Shown: piece by piece, positions 18,302 to 26,677 of the stretch
Numbering within the stretch: position 1 is the stretch's first letter
How the letters are laid out: every line of letters starts with the position of its first letter
DNA from: Geobacillus jurassicus NBRC 107829
GTDB taxonomy: Bacteria > Bacillota > Bacilli > Bacillales > Anoxybacillaceae
Assembly (NCBI RefSeq): GCF_001544315.1
Contig: NZ_BCQG01000015.1
Coordinates: 1-64,000, forward strand
Direction of reading: 5' to 3'
DNA: 64,000 bases
Position numbers and translations under genes: made by a program
The notes under the pieces: generated by a model
What the model was told of the DNA's origin: nothing
Seen by the model: the letters and a program-made list of their open reading frames with translations, nothing else
The model's database searches: none

Positions 18302-19921
18302 TTACTCCGTCGCCGCATCGGCATAACGCGCCGCCATCTCATCGCGCAGTTTCCGCTTCAAAAACTTGCCGACGCTCGTTTTTGGAATTTCATCGAGAAA
18401 CACAATGTCATCCGGCAGCCACCATTTCGTAAATTGCGGGCGCAAAAAGTCGTACAGCTCTTCCTTCGTCACACTTTTGCCTTCTTTCAGCACGACGCAG
18501 GCAATCGGCCGCTCCTGCCATTTCGGGTGCGGCACGGCGACAACCGCCGCTTCAAACACCGCCTCGTGCGCCATGAGCGCGTTTTCCAAGTCGACGGACG
18601 AAATCCATTCGCCGCCGCTTTTAATGACGTCTTTTGTCCGATCGACGATTTTGACGAATCCTTCTTCGTCGACGGTGACGACATCGCCGGTATGCAGCCA
18701 GCCATCGCGAAATGCTTCGTTCGTTCTCTCATCGTTGTAATACTCAGAGGCAATCCACGGCCCGCGCAGGCAAAGCTCGCCCATTTCCTGCCCGTCCCAA
18801 CGAACCGGCCCGTTTTGGCCGATCACTTTCATCTCAAGCCCTGGCGCGAGCAGCCCTTGCTTGGCGCGAATGTCCAGTTTCTCCTCGTACGACAGCCCGT
18901 CTTGATAGCTTTTCGGGCGCGACACGAGCACAAGCGGGCTCGTTTCCGTCATGCCGTACGCGTGAATGAACGGAATGCCGTACTTTTCTTCGAACGCCCG
19001 GATGACCCCTTTCGGAGCTGCCGATCCGCCGCAAATGACGCGCGTTAAGCTGCTTACATCGTAGTTTCCTTTCTCGAGTTCTTGCAAGAGTCCAAGCCAA
19101 ATCGTCGGCACGCCGGCGGTGATCGTCACCCGTTCGGCGTCAATCAGCTCGGCAAGCACTTTCGGGGTAAACGCTGGCCCCGGCATGACAATCGTCGAAC
19201 CGAACCAAGTGGCGGCAAACGGCAGCCCCCACGCGTTGACGTGAAACATCGGCACAACCGGCATGACGACATCGCGCTCGCACAATCCTTGCGTGTCAGC
19301 CAGCCCTAGCGCCATCGCGTGCAGAACCGTGCTCCGGTGCGTGTAGACGACTCCTTTCGGATTTCCGGTTGTCGCCGACGTATAGCACATACCAGCCGGT
19401 TGGTATTCATCGAGGTCTTTGAAGAACGGAAACGCCGGATCGCCCTCAGCAAGCAGTTTCTCGTAATGGTACACCGGCGACAACGTCGTTTCCGGCAGCT
19501 CGTCGGCATCGGTCATGACGATGAAGGCGCGCACGTTCGGGATTTCGTCCTTGACCGCTTCAATTGCCGGCAGCAAATCATCATCGATCAGCAGCACGCG
19601 GTCATCGGCATGGTTGATGATGTACGCGATATGCTGCGGCGAGAGGCGGATGTTGATCGTATGGAGCACCGCCCCGATGCCCGGAATGGCAAAATACGCT
19701 TCCAAATGGCGGTGATGGTTCCAGGCGAACGTGCCGACGCGGTCGCCGACTTCCACCCCGAGCCGCTTCAACACGCTTGACAGCCTGCGCGTCCGCTCGC
19801 CGATCTCCTTGTATGTATGGCGGACGACGCCTCCTTTCATGCGCGAAACGACTTGCTTTTTCGGGAAAAACAGCTCCGCCCGCTCAAGCATCATGGAAAT
19901 GTTTAACGGTGTTTTCATCAT
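18302..19921 (-). CDS. Long-chain fatty-acid-CoA ligase (Thermus FACS type)
   Basis: A 539-residue adenylate-forming enzyme activating fatty acids to acyl-CoA with ATP. The P-loop is YTSATTGNPKG, with Ala-Thr where many relatives have Gly-Thr; further motifs are AYGMTETSP, WLHTGDV, KSGGEWISS and the C-terminal lysine in SVGKFLKR. Overall it resembles the structurally known Thermus thermophilus long-chain fatty acyl-CoA synthetase. Its start overlaps the stop of the upstream CaiB-family gene as ATGA, showing translational coupling, with GGGGAGGGGA as ribosome site. A second, different ligase opens the same operon. Confidence 0.93.
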   Translation of the reverse strand: MMKTPLNISMMLERAELFFPKKQVVSRMKGGVVRHTYKEIGERTRRLSSVLKRLGVEVGDRVGTFAWNHHRHLEAYFAIPGIGAVLHTINIRLSPQHIAYIINHADDRVLLIDDDLLPAIEAVKDEIPNVRAFIVMTDADELPETTLSPVYHYEKLLAEGDPAFPFFKDLDEYQPAGMCYTSATTGNPKGVVYTHRSTVLHAMALGLADTQGLCERDVVMPVVPMFHVNAWGLPFAATWFGSTIVMPGPAFTPKVLAELIDAERVTITAGVPTIWLGLLQELEKGNYDVSSLTRVICGGSAAPKGVIRAFEEKYGIPFIHAYGMTETSPLVLVSRPKSYQDGLSYEEKLDIRAKQGLLAPGLEMKVIGQNGPVRWDGQEMGELCLRGPWIASEYYNDERTNEAFRDGWLHTGDVVTVDEEGFVKIVDRTKDVIKSGGEWISSVDLENALMAHEAVFEAAVVAVPHPKWQERPIACVVLKEGKSVTKEELYDFLRPQFTKWWLPDDIVFLDEIPKTSVGKFLKRKLRDEMAARYADAATE

Positions 19922-20997
19922 GATTCATTCCCCTCCCCTAACAAATAAGCATGTTCATTAATGTCCGGAGCTGCCACACCGCCCCATTGGCCGTCCGGCC
20001 CATGTGCGGCCGTCCATGCTCCGTTTGGCTGCAGCCGGACGAGATGGCGGAGCCGGCTGTCAGCAAACAGCGCCTTCGCCTCACCCGTCTCCAGCACCGG
20101 AGCGAGGCAGGCGTCAATCGCTTCGGCGAACGCGCTCCATTCGGAAAGCGTCTTTTCGCGGAACAAAGCGACGAGCCCATCATATACGGCTTCCCCCAGC
20201 CGAGCCGGCGCCCATTGCGCCTCCATCCATTCCGGATGGCCGACCGCTTCGCAAAACCGCCGCCAAAAGTGAGGCTCAAGCGCCGCTAAACTCATATAGC
20301 GTCCGTCTTTTGTCTCGTACAGCTGATAGCACACCACCTCCCCGGAAAGCTCGACAAGGCCGTTGTCCGGCCCGCCGCCGTGCTCAATGGCAAAATGGCC
20401 GGCCATCATCGCGACCAATCCGTCCACAAGCGAGACGTCAAGATAAGCCCCCTTGCCGGTCCGCTCGCGGGCAAACAGCGCCGCCAACACGCGCTCGGCC
20501 GACGCCATGCCGCCGATAAAATCGGCAAGCGTGATCTTCGGATGAACCGGTCGGCCGTTTCGGTCCGCGAACTGCGCAAGCAAACCGGAAAGCGCCATGT
20601 AGTTCAGATCATGGCTGCCAAGCAGCGAGCGGCTGCTCTGTTGGCCGAAGCCACTGATCGAGCAGTAAATGATTCGTTCGTTGTCGCGGCAGATGTCGTC
20701 ATAGCCAAGCCCAAGCCGCGCCATCACCCCCGGGCGGAAGCTTTCGATCACCACATCGGCACGGGCGGCGAGCCGCCGTGCTTGCTCGCGCCCCGCCTCC
20801 GTCTTTAAATCAAGGGCGACGCTTTGTTTGCCGGCGTTGTAAGCGGCAAACATCCGGCCCCCGGCGAACGGGCGCAGCCGGTCGCCGGACGGGGGCTCGA
20901 TTTTGATGACTTCGGCTCCGAGCTGGGCGAGGCGCCAGCTCGCAAACGGACCTGGCAAGTAATGGGAAAAATCAACGACAACAATGCCATGGAGCAT
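19918..20997 (-). CDS. CaiB/BaiF CoA-transferase family, alpha-methylacyl-CoA racemase-like
   Basis: A 359-residue family III protein with the N-terminal GPFASWRLAQLGAEVIKIEPP-type opening (read in parts) and R-P-G-V block. The segment SHDLNYMALSG, with His-Asp-x-Asn-Tyr, and the following LADFIGG Asp match the catalytic His/Asp pair of alpha-methylacyl-CoA racemase (AMACR) better than that of true CoA-transferases. AMACR epimerises 2-methyl-branched acyl-CoAs so that they can enter beta-oxidation. The ATG at 20997 has AGAGGGAAAG before it and lies 14 bases after the acyl-CoA dehydrogenase stop; longer frames would overlap that gene. Racemase function is inferred from motif and operon. Confidence 0.85.
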   Translation of the reverse strand: MLHGIVVVDFSHYLPGPFASWRLAQLGAEVIKIEPPSGDRLRPFAGGRMFAAYNAGKQSVALDLKTEAGREQARRLAARADVVIESFRPGVMARLGLGYDDICRDNERIIYCSISGFGQQSSRSLLGSHDLNYMALSGLLAQFADRNGRPVHPKITLADFIGGMASAERVLAALFARERTGKGAYLDVSLVDGLVAMMAGHFAIEHGGGPDNGLVELSGEVVCYQLYETKDGRYMSLAALEPHFWRRFCEAVGHPEWMEAQWAPARLGEAVYDGLVALFREKTLSEWSAFAEAIDACLAPVLETGEAKALFADSRLRHLVRLQPNGAWTAAHGPDGQWGGVAAPDINEHAYLLGEGNES

Positions 20998-21011
20998 ATC
21001 TTTCCCTCTTT

Positions 21012-22157
21012 CTACAAATCTAGCTGCCGGGCGATGATCGTTTTCATCATCTCGTTCGTCCCGGCATAAATGGCGCTTACAGGGATATCGCGGTAGCGCC
21101 GGGCGATCTCGTATTCTTCCATATAGCCGTAGCCGCCGTGCAGCTGCATCGCCTCGGCGGCGACGCGTTTCGCCATCTCGGTAATCCACCATTTCGCCAT
21201 CGACACTTCGGTGACGATCTGTTTTCCCGCCATATGCTCTTCAATGACGCGGTCGACAAACGTGCGCCCGAGGGCGATCTCCGTCGCCATTTCCGCAAGG
21301 CGGAACTGGACGGTTTGAAACTCGCTCACTCGTTTGCCGAACGCCGACCGCTGTTTAACGTACTGCTTCGTGAGCGAAAACATGACCTCTGCCGCCGTTT
21401 GGGCGGCGATGGCGACAACAAGCCGCTCCTGTTGGAGCTTTTCCATCAAATAGTAAAATCCTTTTCCTTCCTCGCCAAGCAAATTATATGCCGGCACTTT
21501 CGCATCTTGGAAAAACAGCTCGGCCGTATCTTGGGCGTGCAGCCCGACTTTCTCCAGCTTCCGGCCGCGCGTAAACCCCGGCGTATCCCGCTCCACGACG
21601 AGCAGGCTGATGCCGCGGTGCGGCGGCTTCGCCTGCGGGTCGGTTTTGCAGGCGACGACGATCAAGTCGGCATGAATGCCGTTCGTGATAAACGTTTTTT
21701 GCCCGTTGACGATGTAGTAGTCACCGTCTTTTACTGCCGTTGTCGAAATGTTGGCCAAATCCGAACCCGCCCCCGGCTCGGTCATGGCAATCGCTGTAAT
21801 GATCTCGCCGCTGACGCATTTCGGAAGCCATTTTTGTTTTTGCTCTTCCGTGCCGTACGACGCGATATACGGCGTGACGATGTCGTTGTGCAAGCCGATG
21901 CCGATGAGGCTCGATCCTACTTTTTCCAGCTCCTCGTTGATGACGACTGAGTAGGCAAAATCAGCGTTCAAGCCTCCATACTTTTCATCAACCCACGGGC
22001 AAAGAAAGCCGTTTTCGCCCATCTTCGCCCAAAACGAACGCGGAATGATGCCGCGCTTCTCCCACTCGGTATAATGCGGGTATGCTTCTTTTTCCAAAAA
22101 CTTGCGGAACGCATCGCGGAATATATGATGTTCTTCGCGCAAATAGCGGGCTGTCAT
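21012..22157 (-). CDS. Acyl-CoA dehydrogenase, long-chain (LCAD) type
   Basis: A 381-residue FAD enzyme making trans-2-enoyl-CoA, passing electrons to ETF. Motifs: MTEPGAGSD near residue 130, NGQKTFITNG, QLHGGYGYM and the C-terminal IYAGTNEMM. Because YAGTNE has Ala where medium-chain enzymes carry the catalytic Glu (YEGT), the base is probably the Glu in the QQERLVV helix, as in long-chain and isovaleryl-CoA dehydrogenases. Those subfamilies handle long or branched substrates. The ATG at 22157 follows AGAGGAGGA and comes 23 bases after the preceding ligase gene. No etfAB genes are in the window. Confidence 0.93.
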   Translation of the reverse strand: MTARYLREEHHIFRDAFRKFLEKEAYPHYTEWEKRGIIPRSFWAKMGENGFLCPWVDEKYGGLNADFAYSVVINEELEKVGSSLIGIGLHNDIVTPYIASYGTEEQKQKWLPKCVSGEIITAIAMTEPGAGSDLANISTTAVKDGDYYIVNGQKTFITNGIHADLIVVACKTDPQAKPPHRGISLLVVERDTPGFTRGRKLEKVGLHAQDTAELFFQDAKVPAYNLLGEEGKGFYYLMEKLQQERLVVAIAAQTAAEVMFSLTKQYVKQRSAFGKRVSEFQTVQFRLAEMATEIALGRTFVDRVIEEHMAGKQIVTEVSMAKWWITEMAKRVAAEAMQLHGGYGYMEEYEIARRYRDIPVSAIYAGTNEMMKTIIARQLDL

Positions 22158-22180
22158 CTGTCCTCCTCTTTTCTGTTCCG

Positions 22181-23755
22181 TCACTTTTCTGTTGTTCCCC
22201 CCGCCGCCTGTTTTTTCAGCTGTTCGCGCAACAAAAACTTTTGGATTTTCCCGCTCGCGTTGCGGGGCAGGGCATCGATGAAATAGTAGGCGCGCGGACG
22301 TTTGTACGGAGCGAGGCGGTCGCTCGTTTTGCAAAACTGCTCGAGCTCATCGGCAGTCAAGCTGTCATCTTTTTTGACGACGAAGGCGACGACTTTTTCG
22401 CCCCACAACTCATCCGGCTCGCCGAGCACAGCGACATCAAGCACTTTTGGATGCTCGTACAATACGTCCTCGACTTCGCGCGGATAGACGTTTTCCCCGC
22501 CGCTGATCACCATGTCATCGACCCGGTCGGCGACATACAAATAGCCGTCTTCATCAAGGTAGCCGAGGTCGCCGGAATGATACCAGCCTTTGTACAACGC
22601 TTTTTCCGTCGCTTCCTCGCGCTTGTAGTAACCCATCATCATGCACGGCCCACGCATCACAATTTCGCCGACTTCGTACGGCGGCAGCACATCATCCGGA
22701 TCGGACGGCCCGTCTTCACGCGCGCGGACGACGCGGATCTCATGGTTCAGGCAGGCGCGTCCGGCGGAACCGGGTTTCGCGAGCTGCTCGTCTTCGAGCA
22801 AAAACGTCACCGCCGGCCCCATTTCCGTCATGCCGTACGCTTGAATAAGCTCGATGCCGAGCCGCTCTTGGCATTGCCTGACAAGCGCCGGAGCCATCGG
22901 AGCAGCGCCGTATAGGCCGAGGCGAAGCGAAGACAAATCGTAACCGCTTACATCTTCCTGCAACATCATGTTCCACATCGTCGGGGCGCCAAATAGAATC
23001 GTAATCCGCTCCCGCTCGATCGTTTCAAGAACGAGCTTGGCGTCGAAATGGTGCAAAATGACGCTCGCCGCTCCGGCGTGCACGCGCGGCAGCAAGCAGC
23101 AATGCAGCTCGGCGCAATGGAACAGCGGCGCCGCCGCCAGCCCGCGGTCCGTTTCACGGATGCGCATCACGCCATGGCAAATGACGCTTTGCTCGATCAT
23201 GTCGCGGTGACGGTGCATGACCCCTTTCGGCCGCCCGGTCGTGCCGCTTGTATACATAATGGCATAAAGGTCGCTCTCTTCCACATGAATGCGCGGCGCT
23301 TCCTCTGAGGTCCGCGCAGCCTGCTCATGGGCGTTTTTCGCAAACGGCGGCGGGTCGCGGTCGATCGACCAAAATGACACGTGCGGGAAACGGCTGTGAA
23401 TCGCAGCAAGCTCTCGTTCCACCGCCCGTTCAAACAGCACGATTTTTGGCTCGGCGTCCGTCAAAATATAGGCGATTTCTTCTGCTTTCAGCCGGAAGTT
23501 GATCGGATTGAACACCGCCCCAATTTTGGCGCAGGCAAACAAGGCAGTCGCGAGCTCAAGCGTATTATACAGCACCGTCGAGATGCGGTCTCCCTTGCGT
23601 ACGCCAGCTTCAAGAAACGCGTTCGCCCATCGGTTCACTTCCACCTCCCATTCGGCGTACGTATAGCGACGTCCGGTCGCCGCTTCGACCACTGCCTCGC
23701 GCGTCGGAAACTTTCTTACCGTCTGGGAAAACATCTCCCCAATCGTCATGTACAA
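22181..23755 (-). CDS. Acyl-CoA synthetase (AMP-forming), first gene of operon
   Basis: A 524-residue adenylate-forming ligase. P-loop YTSGTTGRPKG, AYGMTEMGP, WYHSGDLGY, ISGGENVYP and the C-terminal catalytic Lys in NASGKIQK are all present. It resembles medium/long-chain acyl-CoA synthetases and is clearly distinct from the second ligase in the same operon. The likely start is a TTG at 23755, seven bases after AAAGGGGGG; an ATG two codons later (23749) is the alternative and the ATG at 23788 has no ribosome site. The substrate is unknown; context suggests fatty or branched acids. Confidence 0.9.
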   Translation of the reverse strand: MYMTIGEMFSQTVRKFPTREAVVEAATGRRYTYAEWEVEVNRWANAFLEAGVRKGDRISTVLYNTLELATALFACAKIGAVFNPINFRLKAEEIAYILTDAEPKIVLFERAVERELAAIHSRFPHVSFWSIDRDPPPFAKNAHEQAARTSEEAPRIHVEESDLYAIMYTSGTTGRPKGVMHRHRDMIEQSVICHGVMRIRETDRGLAAAPLFHCAELHCCLLPRVHAGAASVILHHFDAKLVLETIERERITILFGAPTMWNMMLQEDVSGYDLSSLRLGLYGAAPMAPALVRQCQERLGIELIQAYGMTEMGPAVTFLLEDEQLAKPGSAGRACLNHEIRVVRAREDGPSDPDDVLPPYEVGEIVMRGPCMMMGYYKREEATEKALYKGWYHSGDLGYLDEDGYLYVADRVDDMVISGGENVYPREVEDVLYEHPKVLDVAVLGEPDELWGEKVVAFVVKKDDSLTADELEQFCKTSDRLAPYKRPRAYYFIDALPRNASGKIQKFLLREQLKKQAAGGTTEK

Positions 23756-23810
23756 GCGGCAGCCCCCCTTTATCGTTGATTCGGGCAAGCAGGCGGATTT
23801 GATAAGACAG

Positions 23811-23828
23811 ACAATTCAGATAAATTGT
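23811..23828. promoter_or_regulatory. Inverted repeat upstream of the acyl-CoA operon, possible operator
   Basis: ACAATT-N6-AATTGT is a perfect dyad 56 bases before the first gene of the operon. It is placed where a TetR-type fatty-acid repressor could bind, but it does not match the known FadR box of B. subtilis as I remember it. I see no clear -35/-10 pair nearby. Confidence 0.3.
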
Positions 23829-23888
23829 TGCGCATGCCCTTATTGTTTATGTATTCGCCCTTTTTCATGGCATTCCTCTTTTTCTAGG

Positions 23889-23934
23889 ACAAAAAAACGC
23901 GCCCCTTTCTTTTTAGACCAAGAAAGGAGCGTCT
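23889..23934 (-). terminator. Terminator of spoVK
   Basis: On the minus strand GCTCCTTTCTT pairs with AAGAAAGGGGC (one mismatch, 23901-23930), followed by GCGTTTTTTT. It lies just after the spoVK stop and before the acyl-CoA operon. Confidence 0.75.
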
Positions 23935-23945
23935 CCGTTTCCGTC

Positions 23946-24878
23946 TTACGCATGAATGACAAGGTCGCGGTCGCGGATCGTCATCAGCTCTTTTTTGTCA
24001 TAGCGCCCTTCATGAAGAAGACGGACTGCCTGCTTGCGGATCGCCTTCTCAATTAGGTTGCGCACATAGCGGCCGTTGCTGAACTTGAGGCGGCCGGTCG
24101 ATTCCAGCGTCCCTTCAAGATGAATGTACAACTTCCGCTCCGCCTCCGGCGTCATTTCATATTCGCGCTCGCGCAGCATTTGCTTGGCGATTTGCACAAG
24201 CTCCTCGACCGTGTAATCGGGAAACTCAATCGTAAGCGGAAAACGCGACGGCAAGCCGGGATTTAACGACAAAAAGTAGTCCATTTCTTTCGGATAGCCG
24301 GCTAAAATGACAACTAAATCGTCACAAAAATCTTCCATTCCTTTTACAAGTGTATCAATCGCTTCTTTGCCGAAATCTTTTTCGCCGCCGCGGGCGAGCG
24401 AATACGCCTCATCGATAAACAAAATGCCGCCGCGCGCTTTTTTGATCAGATCGCGCGTTTTGCTCGCCGTATGCCCGATGTACTCTCCGACCAAATCTGC
24501 CCGCTCCGCCTCGATGAAATGCCCTTTGGACAAAACGTTCATCTCAAAAAACAGCTTGCCGAGCAAGCGCGCCACCGTCGTTTTGCCGGTGCCTGGATTG
24601 CCTTTGAAAATCATATGGAGCGCCTGGCGGTTCGCTTTTAAGCCGTTTTCTTTGCGCATCCGGTTGACGTACAGCCAGGCGTAGATTTCCTTGATGATTT
24701 TTTTGACATGATCCAGGCCGATCAGTTGATCGAGCTCCTTTTGAATATTGCGGAGCGCTTGATGCTCTTCGCCATCAAGCCAGTCGTTCCGCTCTTCTTT
24801 CACTAAATGGTTCACCGTTTTAGAGTTTAACACGATGTTGATTTGCCCTTTCGCCTTGTTCATTGTCAGTTCTGACAA
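23946..24878 (-). CDS. spoVK: Stage V sporulation AAA ATPase SpoVK
   Basis: A 310-residue AAA protein of the CbbX/SpoVK group. Walker A GNPGTGKTT near residue 90, Walker B ILFIDEAYSL, the sensor region VVILAGYPKEM and the arginine-finger NPGLPSRFP are visible. Mutants of B. subtilis spoVK are blocked in late spore maturation; the substrate of the ATPase is not known. The start appears to be a TTG at 24878 with GAGGTG seven bases before it; an ATG at 24863 is an alternative. It lies downstream of hfq, and the acyl-CoA operon separates it from hflX, which is its neighbour in B. subtilis. Confidence 0.93.
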   Translation of the reverse strand: MSELTMNKAKGQINIVLNSKTVNHLVKEERNDWLDGEEHQALRNIQKELDQLIGLDHVKKIIKEIYAWLYVNRMRKENGLKANRQALHMIFKGNPGTGKTTVARLLGKLFFEMNVLSKGHFIEAERADLVGEYIGHTASKTRDLIKKARGGILFIDEAYSLARGGEKDFGKEAIDTLVKGMEDFCDDLVVILAGYPKEMDYFLSLNPGLPSRFPLTIEFPDYTVEELVQIAKQMLREREYEMTPEAERKLYIHLEGTLESTGRLKFSNGRYVRNLIEKAIRKQAVRLLHEGRYDKKELMTIRDRDLVIHA

Positions 24879-25135
24879 GGGGCGTCACCTCGCTTCCCGT
24901 TTTCTGCCATCCGCACTCATTCCGACTTGGCTTTTGACGCCTTGCCTTTTCGTTACTAGTATACGTACGCCGCCGCCAATCCGTGACAATCGCCCAAACG
25001 AACAACCGGTCGGCCATAGCGGAAAAAGTTTGTATATGTTTATTCATGAAAGAGGCGGTTTACGCATCGGAAAAGAAAAAGCGTCTTCTCTCCGGGAGAA
25101 GCAGGAATCCGACGGCGCCGGCCCCATCAATTAAG
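24879..25135. other. Gap between spoVK and the hfq terminator
   Basis: About 255 bases without a credible gene. A 75-residue minus-strand frame spans it but has no ribosome site and biased, low-complexity Arg/Lys content. The gap should hold the sporulation promoter of spoVK. I see only a weak sigma-E-like TATACAAA near 25031-25038 and cannot assign it. Confidence 0.4.
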
Positions 25136-25170
25136 AAAAAGACGCCCTCCGTAAAGGAAGACGTCTTTTT
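25136..25170 (-). terminator. Terminator of hfq
   Basis: A 15-base-pair stem with one mismatch (AAAAAGACGTCTTCC with GGAGGGCGTCTTTTT on the minus strand) around a five-base loop, with a T run on both sides. It ends hfq. Confidence 0.85.
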
Positions 25171-25188
25171 CCAGCGGCGTATGTACCG

Positions 25189-25422
25189 TCAGCCTTGCTG
25201 CTCGATTTCAAAATGGATGTTTCGCTCCGGCGCAAACGTCGAAATGGCGTGCTTGTAAATGAGCTGCTGTTTTCCTTGCACTTCAAGCAACACGGTGAAG
25301 TTGTCAAATCCTTTAATGTACCCGCGCAGCTGGAAGCCGTTCAATAAGAAGACGGTCACTTGGATGCCTTCTTTGCGCAGCTGGTTTAAAAACTGGTCTT
25401 GAATGTTGATCGTATTTTTCAT
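25189..25422 (-). CDS. hfq: RNA chaperone Hfq
   Basis: A 77-residue Sm-like protein forming a hexameric ring that binds RNA. The N-terminal [12 protein letters not shown] helix, the Sm1 region [15 protein letters not shown] and the Sm2 YKHAIST motif with the K-H pair are all present. It has no long C-terminal tail, as in other Gram-positive Hfq proteins. The ATG at 25422 follows AGGAGGACGTTTG. It lies directly after miaA, as in B. subtilis and many other bacteria. Confidence 0.97.
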   Translation of the reverse strand: MKNTINIQDQFLNQLRKEGIQVTVFLLNGFQLRGYIKGFDNFTVLLEVQGKQQLIYKHAISTFAPERNIHFEIEQQG

Positions 25423-25458
25423 CAAACGTCCTCCTCTTTTCTCTCTAAAAAGATATGA

Positions 25459-26406
25459 TTATATATTCGCTTCAAATCGAAGCTTTCCTGCTACATAGTG
25501 AAAAATTTCCTCCACCTTGGCGGCAAACTGCTCGGCGGCGGTCATGTCAAACCATTTCACCGGCATTTGGTTGCGAAACCACGTGAGCTGCCGTTTCGCA
25601 TAGCGCCGCGAATTTTGTTTCAGCTGCTCAATCGCTTCGGCAAGGGAAACGCGGCCGTCAAAATAGTCGTACAGCTCCTTGTAGCCGATCGCCTGCACGG
25701 CCTGGCAGTCGCGCAGGCCGCGGTCGTAAAGCGCCCTCGCCTCTTCGACAAGCCCTGCAGCGATCATTTCATCGACCCGTTCGTTGATGCGGCGGTAAAG
25801 CACATCCCGCTCCGCCGTCAAGCCAACGATGGCCGCCTCATACAAAAGCCGCTTTGGCTGTCCTTGCTGCCACTCGCTGAACGGCTTTCCCGTGCAATGG
25901 TACACTTCTAAGGCGCGGATGACGCGGCGGATGTTGTGCGGATGAATGCGGGCCGCGCTCGCTGGGTCAACCGCCTCGAGATGCCGGTGAAGCGCTTCGG
26001 CTCCTTGCTCGGCCGCCAGCTGTTTGAGCGCCTGGCGGTACGTTTCGTCGGAAGGGGCGGTGGAAAATTGGTAGTCGTAAATGGCGGCCTGAATGTACAG
26101 CCCAGTGCCGCCGACGATGATCGGCAGCCGGCCGCGCGCGGAAATCTCTGCGATGAGCGCTCGGCAAAGCCGCTGAAATTCGACGACGGAAAACGGTTCG
26201 CACGGCTCTTTAATGTCAAGCAAATGATGTGGAATCCCTTCCATCTCATCCGGCTTCACTTTCGCCGTCCCTATGTCCATTCCTTTATAAATTTGCATCG
26301 AATCGCCGCTGATGATCTCCCCGCCCAGCTTTTTCGCCAAAGCGATGCCGAGCTTCGTTTTGCCGACTGCCGTCGGCCCGACAATGACGACGACTTTTTC
26401 GGCCAT
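25459..26406 (-). CDS. miaA: tRNA dimethylallyltransferase MiaA
   Basis: A 315-residue enzyme adding a dimethylallyl group to N6 of A37 in tRNAs reading UNN codons. Walker A GPTAVGKTKLG at residues 10-20, the conserved SGDSMQIYKGMDIGTAK segment and the IVGGTGLYI block are diagnostic. The C-terminal KQNSRRYAKRQLTWFRNQ helix that contacts tRNA is intact. The gene pairs functionally with miaB in this window, which adds the methylthio group to the same base. hfq follows after 36 bases. Confidence 0.98.
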   Translation of the reverse strand: MAEKVVVIVGPTAVGKTKLGIALAKKLGGEIISGDSMQIYKGMDIGTAKVKPDEMEGIPHHLLDIKEPCEPFSVVEFQRLCRALIAEISARGRLPIIVGGTGLYIQAAIYDYQFSTAPSDETYRQALKQLAAEQGAEALHRHLEAVDPASAARIHPHNIRRVIRALEVYHCTGKPFSEWQQGQPKRLLYEAAIVGLTAERDVLYRRINERVDEMIAAGLVEEARALYDRGLRDCQAVQAIGYKELYDYFDGRVSLAEAIEQLKQNSRRYAKRQLTWFRNQMPVKWFDMTAAEQFAAKVEEIFHYVAGKLRFEANI

Positions 26407-26556
26407 GGTGCGTCACTGCTTTCTGTTGTTGAACTAGTGTCAAACATCATTATACATAAAAACGGCAACGCATGGAACAATTTCTTTCCTACGTTTTCGC
26501 CATCTGCAAGCTGTTTTATACATGGTGGCAGCAAAAATCCGAAGTTCGGATAAAAA

Positions 26557-26677
26557 TGAAGGTGTCCCAAAAGCTATGGGGCACCTTCTCTCATGCCTGT
26601 ATATACGCATGACACCAACTCAGAAAACAGTATGTTGTGCCTCGTGGAAAGGCAAACAACCTTTTGGGACAACCTCA
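26557..26677. repeat. MITE-like element with 17-bp terminal inverted repeats
   Basis: TGAAGGTGTCCCAAAAG at 26557-26573 and the reverse complement of 26661-26677 (TGAGGTTGTCCCAAAAG) match in 15 of 17 positions, bounding a 121-bp element with no gene. The left end also folds on itself (AAGGTG...CACCTT, 26559-26587). A further TCATGC...GCATGA repeat lies inside (26591-26612). I find no clear target duplication. Such ends are typical of non-autonomous derivatives of insertion sequences; the parent family is not identified. Its right end supplies the stop codon of the chemoreceptor gene. Confidence 0.6.
26559..26587 (-). terminator. Probable terminator of the chemoreceptor gene within the MITE-like element
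   Basis: On the minus strand AAGGTGcCCC...GGGaCACCTT forms a stem of about nine pairs, followed by CATTTTTATCC. It is about 90 bases past the stop codon. The T run is interrupted, so termination may be partial. Confidence 0.45.

Noticed and set aside
24820-25047. 75-codon minus-strand frame between hfq and spoVK
   Set aside because: It has no ribosome site, biased Arg/Lys-rich content and overlaps the spoVK start.
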